In this document: positions 1 through 4,246 of the stretch, piece by piece
Numbering within the stretch: position 1 is the stretch's first letter
Layout: the number at the start of each line of letters is the position of its first letter
Source: Candidatus Brocadiia bacterium
GTDB taxonomy: Bacteria; Planctomycetota; MHYJ01; WSZJ01
DNA: 12,435 bases
Assembly (NCBI GenBank): GCA_013360825.1
Contig: JABWAY010000105.1
Span: 1 to 12,435, forward strand
Direction: 5' to 3'
Notes under the pieces: model-generated
Told to the model about the DNA's origin: nothing
Seen by the model: only the letters and a program-made list of their open reading frames with translations
The model's database searches: none
Position numbers and translations under genes: made by a program

Positions 1-36
1 CGCCGCTGCCGCCGCCGCCGCCGGCGCCGCAGCGCC
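1..36. repeat. GCC-type trinucleotide run encoding an alanine tract
   Basis: The first bases are a nearly uninterrupted run of GCC/GCG/GCT triplets. On the minus strand they encode the Ala-rich C-terminal tail of the small basic protein. Such runs are prone to slippage, so the tail length may vary between strains. The window edge cuts the run, so its full length is unknown. Confidence 0.6.
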
Positions 37-237
37 CGCCGCAGGAGTCGCCGCCGCTTCCTTCTCCTTCGGCTTCGCCTTGAGCTGGATGCTCCGGATC
101 TTCGGCAGGTTGTAGACCGACCGCGTCTCGTCCGCCTTGCCTTCTTCTTCGAGGATCTTCAGCCGCTCCGCGCGCGTGAACACGTTCCGGTGCCGCTTCA
201 GCGTCCCGAGTTTCTTCAGACTCTTGTGGATCGACAT
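1..237 (-). CDS. Small basic protein, PVC-superphylum family (3' end beyond window)
   Basis: At least 79 residues are visible, beginning MSIHKSLKKLGTLKRHRNVF, and no stop is reached before the window edge. Seen: a strongly basic N-terminal half (about residues 1-27), the motif HRNVFTRAER, a short acidic stretch, then YNLPKIRSI, then a Lys/Glu-Ala tail. The pattern MS(I/L)HKSL...RHRNV.TR.ER...LPK(V/I)R is what I remember of a conserved small basic protein of planctomycetes, verrucomicrobia and chlamydiae (TIGR04137 from memory), suspected to act with rRNA or the ribosome. That role is not proven. The start is supported by GGAGG six bases upstream of the ATG and by a promoter at 269-296. The poly-Ala extension looks longer than in typical family members. 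Confidence 0.8.
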   Translation of the reverse strand, partial: MSIHKSLKKLGTLKRHRNVFTRAERLKILEEEGKADETRSVYNLPKIRSIQLKAKPKEKEAAATPAAGAAAPAAAAAAA

Positions 238-268
238 CGACCGCCTCCGTCAGGGTTTTGGGCGGGAA

Positions 269-296
269 AGTGTAGCAGTCGGGGGCGCGAATGCAA
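269..296 (-). promoter_or_regulatory. Sigma70-type promoter of the small basic protein gene
   Basis: Read on the minus strand: TTGCAT at 296-291, a 16-base spacer, then TACACT at 274-269. Transcription would start near 262, about 25 bases before the start codon at 237. The same arrangement (TTGC.., 16 bases, GCTACACT) recurs at 9601-9628, which strengthens both calls. The spacer shares a 13-base word with the promoter at 4003-4031. Confidence 0.6.
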
Positions 297-387
297 GACC
301 CCGGCGCAAATAGCGGCCGGAGCCCCGCGAATTCGGGTCAAGTTCACGGAGCCGCGCGCCGATCAACTCCCGTGGAGGAGATACCCC

Positions 388-1098
388 ATGGCGAAAAAAG
401 ACGGCGTGGAAATTTTCGAGCTGTTCCGGCACGGTCGTCCGGCGGCCACTGAGACGCGGGAGCTGGAAAAAGCTCCCGTTCCCAGGGTGGCCTCGCCCCC
501 GAGCGCGCCGCCCGTGGCGTCGACCGGCGGGAATTCCCCGGGGATCGGGGACACGGTCCTGTCCGTCCGGTTGAATACCGCCGTGATCGGACTGATGGTC
601 GGCGCCGGGTGCCTGTTCGCGACATTCGCCATGGGCGTCCAGTACGAGCGGCGCCAGCACGGGGCGGATCCCTCCGCGACGGGCGTGGCTGCCGGGGGCG
701 ACGCCGTTCCCCCCGCCCTCCACGCCGCCTCGGCGCTTCCCCCCATCGCCCGTGAACCGCGCCGCGAGATTCCTCCCGTGGCGGAGCCCCGCGGCGGCGA
801 TCCGGGCAGGGCGCAGGTGCCTCCTCCGGTGGCGGAGCCGAAGAAGGGCTGGAGCCTGCTGCTGATGGCCTACGGCCGGGACGACGAGGGACTGGCGCAG
901 CGCCTGCTCGCGCGGGTGAAAGCCGCCGGCGGGACGGAGGCGTCGGTGGTGAGAAACGGGGACAACTGGGCGGTCGTGGCGGGGTTCTACGACAAGCAGG
1001 GCGCGGCGGAGGCCCAGGCCCTGCTGCGGAAATACCAGAACATGGCCGGCCGCCTGAACGTCCGGCTCGACCTGACCTGGATGTCGCAGACGCGCTGA
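388..1098 (+). CDS. Single-pass membrane protein with SPOR-like C-terminal domain
   Basis: 236 residues from the ATG at 388, chosen because GGAGGAG precedes it by seven bases. The open frame continues upstream to 190, but that stretch overlaps the opposite gene and its promoter. Seen: cytoplasmic-type N-terminus (about 1-60) with a Pro/Ser-rich stretch, one transmembrane segment at about 62-84 (TAVIGLMVGAGCLFATFAMG), a Pro/Ala-rich linker (about 90-152), and a compact C-terminal region (about 154-234). That region reads WSLLLMAYG, then VVRNGDNWAVVAGFYDKQGAAEAQALL, resembling the beta-alpha-beta fold of SPOR domains, which bind denuded peptidoglycan. Inference: an envelope protein with a periplasmic sensing or binding domain. 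The stop is one base before the DUF89 start, so the two are probably co-translated. The SPOR assignment is by pattern only. Confidence 0.75.
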   Translation: MAKKDGVEIFELFRHGRPAATETRELEKAPVPRVASPPSAPPVASTGGNSPGIGDTVLSVRLNTAVIGLMVGAGCLFATFAMGVQYERRQHGADPSATGVAAGGDAVPPALHAASALPPIAREPRREIPPVAEPRGGDPGRAQVPPPVAEPKKGWSLLLMAYGRDDEGLAQRLLARVKAAGGTEASVVRNGDNWAVVAGFYDKQGAAEAQALLRKYQNMAGRLNVRLDLTWMSQTR

Positions 1099-1099
1099 C

Positions 1100-1996
1100 A
1101 TGAAGACGGCCGCCGAGTGCCTGCCCTGCGTGCTCCAGCGCGTCCTCGAGGCCGCGGGGCGGGTGACGGATGATCCCTGGCTGCGCAAGAAGGTCATGAT
1201 GGATATCGCGGCGGCGGTCGTGGACGGCTCGATCGATTTCGACCGGTCACCCGCCGAGGTGACGAGCGACGCGCTGGTCCGCGCCTGCGCGCTGCTGTCG
1301 CCGGACCCGTTCCGCGACGAGCGCGTCCGGATGAACGAGGCGCTTCGCATCCACCACGCCGCCCTCGTCCTCCACCTGCAGGGACAGCCGGACCCGTTCG
1401 AAGCGGCGGTGCGGCTGGCGGCGGTCTCCAACGACACGGCATTCCTGGACGCGCCGATCGATCCGGCGGGGCTGATCCGCGCGGCCGCGGCCCGGTCCTT
1501 CGCGGTGAACGACACGGGGAAACTGCGCGCGGCGCTCGCGGGGGCGCGGCGCGTCCTGTACATGCTCGATCGTGCCGGCGAGGCCGTGGCGGACCGGATT
1601 CTGATCGAAGCGATCGGGCCGGAGCGGACGACCGCGGTGGTGCGGCGGCGGCCGCTCCTGCGGGAGGCGATTGAGAGCGACGCGGTGCAGGTCGGCATTC
1701 CGTGCCGGATCATCACATCCGGCGCCGACGCGCCCGGGGCCCCGGTGTCGTCGATCTCGCTCGAGTTCCGCCGCGAACTCGACCACGCGGACGTGATCAT
1801 TGCCAAGGGCGAGGCGGCGTGGCAGACGATGGAGGAGGGGCCCTGGAAGGCGTTTCACCTGATGGTGGCCGGGTGCCCGTGCACGGCGCGGGCGATGCGC
1901 GTGGCCGCCGGGAGTGCGCTCTGCCTCGGGCGGGAGCCGGTGGCGACGCGGGTGACGCGGAAGAGCGGCGGGACGACGGTGGCGCGGCGGGCGTAG
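1100..1996 (+). CDS. DUF89 (ARMT1-like, damage-control phosphatase) family protein
   Basis: 298 residues. The N-terminal CLPC (C7, C10) in MKTAAECLPCVLQR, the central VLYMLDRAGEAVADRILIE (151-170), VVRRRPLLREAIESDA (180-195), DHADVIIAKGEA (228-239) and the closing FHLMVAGCP (252-260) match the prokaryotic stand-alone DUF89 layout. Family members are metal-dependent phosphatases thought to clear damaged phospho-metabolites. Odd: the usual metal-binding DNAGE is DRAGE here (Asn to Arg at 158), the usual ND of the next motif is RE (188-189), and the GN/D segment reads SNDTAFLD. Catalysis may be altered or lost. It begins one base after the SPOR-like gene and is the last gene of that unit. The family call is firm. 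The activity is not. Confidence 0.85.
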   Translation: MKTAAECLPCVLQRVLEAAGRVTDDPWLRKKVMMDIAAAVVDGSIDFDRSPAEVTSDALVRACALLSPDPFRDERVRMNEALRIHHAALVLHLQGQPDPFEAAVRLAAVSNDTAFLDAPIDPAGLIRAAAARSFAVNDTGKLRAALAGARRVLYMLDRAGEAVADRILIEAIGPERTTAVVRRRPLLREAIESDAVQVGIPCRIITSGADAPGAPVSSISLEFRRELDHADVIIAKGEAAWQTMEEGPWKAFHLMVAGCPCTARAMRVAAGSALCLGREPVATRVTRKSGGTTVARRA

Positions 1997-2026
1997 GGCG
2001 GCGGGTCGGGTCTCTGCAAAAGCGGA

Positions 2027-2050
2027 CAACCCCCCGAGCGCAGGGGGTTG
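2027..2050 (+). terminator. Hairpin after the DUF89 gene (terminator-like)
   Basis: CAACCCCC at 2027-2034 pairs perfectly with GGGGGTTG at 2043-2050 around an 8-base loop. It begins 31 bases after the DUF89 stop. No T-run follows, so this would be an imperfect intrinsic terminator or a 3'-end stabiliser. It may also be the first element of the dyad-rich region to its right. Confidence 0.45.
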
Positions 2051-2329
2051 ACACTCGGAAGGTTGCCGCTCCAGGTTGGGCGAATGCCCTGGGTCAGGCC
2101 ACACACCTGACCCCTTTGAGTTTGATTTCGGTGCCGGTCTCCGTGGTTCGTTTCGGTTCACTGCGTTCGACGGGGGAGACTAAAGCAACTCCGGTGCCAT
2201 GCGCGGAAATCCATAACATGTGCAAGCATATGGAGTTGTGAACTTCCGAAGATTTCTCGGACCGTCCTCATTCCGGGACAGAAGAGGACACTGTCTCCAA
2301 CACCCCGGGGAACTCACCCCGCCGCAGAA
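2051..2329. other. Dyad-rich non-coding spacer
   Basis: No gene is supported here. The stretch is visibly lower in GC than its neighbours. After the hairpin at 2027-2050 it holds a series of inverted repeats: 2091-2098/2106-2113 (GGGTCAGG/CCTGACCC), 2137-2142/2175-2180 (GTCTCC/GGAGAC), 2186-2192/2232-2238 (CAACTCC/GGAGTTG) and 2264-2269/2284-2289 (GTCCTC/GAGGAC). The GGTCAGG...CCTGACC and GAGGACACTGTC words resemble extragenic palindromes linked to RAYT-type transposases, as I remember them. No transposase is present. It may be a mobile-element relic or a structured RNA. Neither is shown. Confidence 0.45.
2091..2113. repeat. 8-bp perfect inverted repeat, REP-like
   Basis: GGGTCAGG at 2091-2098 and CCTGACCC at 2106-2113 flank a 7-base loop. 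The bases that follow (CTTTGAGTTTGATTT) are fairly T-rich, so in the plus direction it could also act as a back-up terminator for the upstream unit. Confidence 0.55.
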
Positions 2330-2358
2330 TTGACACCCCCTCCGCCCCCTGTTGGAAT
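2330..2358 (+). promoter_or_regulatory. Sigma70-type promoter of the zinc-ribbon/pyrE unit
   Basis: TTGACA (2330-2335, a perfect -35), a 17-base spacer, then TGGAAT (2353-2358, four of six -10 consensus bases). Transcription would start near 2365, giving a leader of about 22 bases before the ATG at 2387. Confidence 0.6.
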
Positions 2359-2386
2359 GCGCGCCTCACCTACCGGAGACCCAGCC

Positions 2387-2656
2387 ATGCGCGTGACGTT
2401 CCCCTGCAAGCGGTGCGGCCGCGAAATCACCGCCGAATTTACGCGCCCCGGCAAGACCGCCCAGTGCAAGGGGTGCAACTCGACCCAGGAGATTCCGGGC
2501 GAAGCGCCCCAGACGCAGTACGCCGCGGGGAAGGCGCCTCCCCCTGCGGCCGGTGGAGGGGGCTCGGGGGGAGGCGGATCGAAAAAACTCCTCATGATCG
2601 CCGTCGTCGTCGCCCTCGCCGTCGCCGCCTGGTTCCTCAGGCACAAGTTCCTCTAA
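2387..2656 (+). CDS. Small zinc-ribbon protein with C-terminal membrane tail
   Basis: 89 residues from the ATG at 2387. The frame is open from 2330, but those codons overlap the promoter, and GGAG lies about eight bases before 2387. Seen: a zinc ribbon with C7-x2-C10 and C27-x2-C30 (MRVTFPCKRCGREI...QCKGCNS), a Gln/Pro/Gly-rich linker (about 36-65), then KKLLMIAVVVALAVAAWFL (66-84) as a single hydrophobic helix, ending RHKFL. This suggests a tail-anchored protein with the ribbon in the cytoplasm. Short MRV.F.C..CG zinc-ribbon heads on varied tails are common in planctomycetes, to my knowledge. It lies 12 bases ahead of pyrE in the same transcript. No function can be assigned. Confidence 0.75.
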   Translation: MRVTFPCKRCGREITAEFTRPGKTAQCKGCNSTQEIPGEAPQTQYAAGKAPPPAAGGGGSGGGGSKKLLMIAVVVALAVAAWFLRHKFL

Positions 2657-2668
2657 CCGGAGAGCCCG

Positions 2669-3214
2669 ATGACCCCCGAAGAACGCGCCGAACTGCTCCG
2701 GATCGTCAAGTCCGTCGTGAAATTCGGGGATTTCACCCTCTCCAGCGGGAAGAAGTCCGACTTCTACATCGATTGCCGCCTCGTGACGCTCAACGCGCGC
2801 GGCCTTCTCCTCACCGCGCGCGCCATGCTCGAGATCATCCGTCCCCTCCGGCCCGTCGCCGTCGGCGGGCTCGCCGTCGGGGCCGATCCCCTCAGCGCCG
2901 GCGTCGCCGTCGAGAGCGCCCGGGAGGGCGACCCGATCGACGCGTTCATCGTCCGGAAGGAGGCGAAAGGACACGGGACGAAGAAGTCGATCGAAGGACC
3001 GCCCCTGGCCCGGGGAGCGCGCGTCATCGCCCTCGACGACGTCGTCACGACGGGCGGCTCCACGGTCCAGGCGATCGAGCGCCTGAGGGAGGAGGCCGGC
3101 GCCGACGTCATCGCGGCCGTTGCGCTCGTCGACCGCGAAGAGGGCGGGAAGGAAGCGCTGGCCGCGATGGGGGTCCCGCTCCACGCGGTCTTCCGGAAGT
3201 CCGAGTTGCGCTGA
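2669..3214 (+). CDS. pyrE: Orotate phosphoribosyltransferase
   Basis: 181 residues. The enzyme transfers the phosphoribosyl group of PRPP to orotate, giving orotidine 5'-phosphate in pyrimidine synthesis, in the cytoplasm. Seen: SSGKKSDFYIDCR (25-37), the orotate/PRPP loop characteristic of OPRTases; VGGLAVGADPLSA (65-77); the flexible-loop segment RKEAKGHG (96-103); and the PRPP-binding motif VIALDDVVTTGGST (119-132) with its paired Asp. The length is near the usual short bacterial form, with no fused OMP decarboxylase. The start has GGAGAG six bases upstream and lies 12 bases after the zinc-ribbon gene. No other pyrimidine gene is nearby, so pyrE is separated from the rest of the pathway here. 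Confidence 0.95.
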   Translation: MTPEERAELLRIVKSVVKFGDFTLSSGKKSDFYIDCRLVTLNARGLLLTARAMLEIIRPLRPVAVGGLAVGADPLSAGVAVESAREGDPIDAFIVRKEAKGHGTKKSIEGPPLARGARVIALDDVVTTGGSTVQAIERLREEAGADVIAAVALVDREEGGKEALAAMGVPLHAVFRKSELR

Positions 3215-3293
3215 ACGGCCCCCGTCCGCCGGGTGCGCGCGCCGCCCGGCAGCCCCGCGGACTCCCCGGCATTGCGACAGCCGCCCGACGCCG

Positions 3294-3330
3294 AAAAAAA
3301 AACGGGGGGAAGCCTCACGGCCTCCCCCCG
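3294..3330 (-). terminator. Intrinsic terminator of the small membrane protein gene
   Basis: On the minus strand, a 12-pair stem (3330-3319 with 3314-3303, one A/C mismatch, 4-base loop) is followed by nine T residues (complement of the A-run at 3294-3302). This is a textbook Rho-independent terminator 20 bases past the stop at 3350. In the plus direction there is no T-run, so pyrE is not clearly terminated by it. Confidence 0.88.
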
Positions 3331-3349
3331 CGCTCAGTTTCGCGTGCGA

Positions 3350-3904
3350 CTACGTCTTCACTTCAGGCTTCGCATTCGGATCGATCTCCGCCTCGTGCGC
3401 CAGGTAGTAGAGCGTCAGGTACATGTGGAACAGCGGAATCACGACGAGCAGCCCGAGTCCGCAGGTGATCAGCCCCACGATGTACAGCACCACGAAGATC
3501 ACGAACGCGATGATCGTGGGCACGAGGTGCTTGAGGAAGAAGTTCAGCCCGAACTTGAGCGAGGTCATGAAATCGGCCTTCTTGTCCACGCAGTAGGGGA
3601 AGGCCCACCAGGTGATCAGGAAGCCGAACGGGACGATGACGGTGAACAGTCCGAGGACGAGGTAGTCGACGAAACGCTCGAAACCCTTGAACAGGTCCCC
3701 GATCTCGACCTTCTCGCCGCGCTTCGCCTTGAAGCACATGTAGTACCAGCCGGCGATCATCGGCCCGAGGCAGATGTAGAAGCTGAATCCGCCGATCAGG
3801 GCGCCGAGCAGCGTCGCGATGGCGAACGGAACGAGGTGCGGTTTGAGGACGGTCCAGGCCTCTCCGAGGCCTCCCTGAATGGCTTTTGTGGCGTCATCGG
3901 ACAT
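3350..3904 (-). CDS. Polytopic membrane protein of unknown function
   Basis: 184 residues. The start is firm: AAAGGAG six bases before the ATG. Seen: hydrophobic segments at about 24-57 (probably two helices), 79-105 and 127-168, separated by the basic loop KAKRGEKVEIGDLFKGFERF (59-78) and by the amphipathic stretch KKADFMTSLKFGLNFFLKH (108-126). The order GP(M)IAGWYYMCFKAKRGE...GDLFKGF is a pattern I know from bacterial DUF975-like/YciC-like membrane proteins, whose function is unknown. It is a single-gene unit, with its own promoter (4003-4031) and terminator (3294-3330), divergent from the chaperone operon. An inner-membrane location is inferred. Confidence 0.85.
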   Translation of the reverse strand: MSDDATKAIQGGLGEAWTVLKPHLVPFAIATLLGALIGGFSFYICLGPMIAGWYYMCFKAKRGEKVEIGDLFKGFERFVDYLVLGLFTVIVPFGFLITWWAFPYCVDKKADFMTSLKFGLNFFLKHLVPTIIAFVIFVVLYIVGLITCGLGLLVVIPLFHMYLTLYYLAHEAEIDPNAKPEVKT

Positions 3905-3966
3905 GAACGACTCCTTTCGATGGAATATTGGGCGCGAAATGCGTGAAGTGTCCGGTTAAACGGCGG

Positions 3967-3985
3967 GGGGCGTTTCCCGCGCCCC
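3967..3985. other. Hairpin in the leader of the minus-strand membrane protein gene
   Basis: GGGGCG (3967-3972) and CGCCCC (3980-3985) form a 6-bp stem with a 7-base loop. If the promoter at 4003-4031 is right, this falls near the 5' end of a leader of roughly 90 bases and could stabilise the message. Confidence 0.4.
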
Positions 3986-4002
3986 TGATCCTGAAGCGTG
4001 GG

Positions 4003-4031
4003 ATGATAGGCAGGGCAGTCGGGGGCGTCAA
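4003..4031 (-). promoter_or_regulatory. Sigma70-type promoter of the minus-strand membrane protein gene
   Basis: On the minus strand: TTGACG at 4031-4026 (five of six), a 17-base spacer, TATCAT at 4008-4003 (five of six). The start point would be near 3996, about 90 bases before the start codon at 3904. This is the best promoter match in the window. Confidence 0.7.
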
Positions 4032-4164
4032 ATGAAAGCTTCGCCCGGTCGCGGGAACTGCCTGTCGGGTCCGGGTCTGCCAGTCTGACACCTCGCGCGT
4101 CGTGGCGCCGGAGGAGTTGCATCTTGGAACCCCATATTGGGAAAGGCGTTGCGTAAACGGCTCT

Positions 4165-4199
4165 GGTGGAAGCCCGGGGCACATCGTTTGCTTCCCACC
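4165..4199 (+). promoter_or_regulatory. Bulged stem-loop in the groEL-1 leader
   Basis: GGTGGAAGC (4165-4173) pairs with GCTTCC-C-ACC (4190-4199), giving nine base pairs with one bulged C and a 16-base loop. It ends 47 bases before the groEL-1 ATG. It may be an operator-like dyad or an mRNA structure. No known heat-shock operator matches it. Confidence 0.4.
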
Positions 4200-4214
4200 C
4201 CGGAACGCACGATT

Positions 4215-4239
4215 GTCTCTCCCTTCAATAAACGGAGAC
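4215..4239 (+). promoter_or_regulatory. Hairpin covering the groEL-1 ribosome-binding site
   Basis: GTCTCT (4215-4220) can pair with GGAGAC (4234-4239; one T/G wobble) around a 13-base loop. GGAG at 4234-4237 is the only Shine-Dalgarno candidate, nine bases before the ATG at 4247. Such weak occlusion is what RNA thermometers of heat-shock genes use. The stem is short, so this is a hypothesis. Confidence 0.35.
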
Positions 4240-4246
4240 CGTCCCG

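Larger units (their letters stand above)
3905..4246. other. Divergent intergenic region between membrane protein and groEL-1
   Basis: 342 bases without a supported gene. It holds the minus-strand promoter (4003-4031) and its leader hairpin, and on the other side the groEL-1 leader with a bulged stem-loop (4165-4199) and a hairpin over the ribosome-binding site (4215-4239). No CIRCE inverted repeat (TTAGCACTC-N9-GAGTGCTAA) is visible. A small dyad CCCATATTGGG lies at 4132-4142. The plus-strand promoter is unclear; the best I see is TTGCTT at 4188-4193, 17 bases, then GATTGT at 4211-4216, which is weak. Confidence 0.6.

Noticed and set aside
250..2161. Long minus-strand open frames opposite the SPOR-like and DUF89 genes
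   Set aside because: No recognisable domain, unfavourable Arg/Pro/Ser composition, and the plus-strand frames have clear motifs and ribosome sites.
2181..2240. Integron attC-like or tRNA-like fold from CAACTCC...GGAGTTG
   Set aside because: The attC core consensus (RYYYAAC/GTTRRRY) is not met, and there is no T-loop or anticodon arm. It is kept only as a dyad.
3233..3946. 237-codon plus-strand frame opposite the small membrane protein
   Set aside because: It is the reverse reading of a gene with its own promoter, Shine-Dalgarno and terminator. The translation is a repetitive Glu/Asp/His/Gln-rich sequence.
4032..4088. 18-codon open frame in the groEL-1 upstream region, a possible leader peptide
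   Set aside because: No good ribosome site, no recognisable sequence, and it overlaps the -35 of the opposite promoter. Short frames are frequent by chance.
4120..4142. CTTGGAA next to CCCCATAT, resembling the two halves of a sigma32 promoter
   Set aside because: The two elements are adjacent, whereas sigma32 promoters need a spacer of about 11-17 bases.
3905..4246. CIRCE operator for HrcA upstream of groEL-1
   Set aside because: No TTAGCACTC or GAGTGCTAA arm, even with mismatches, was found in this region or in the groEL-2 spacer.
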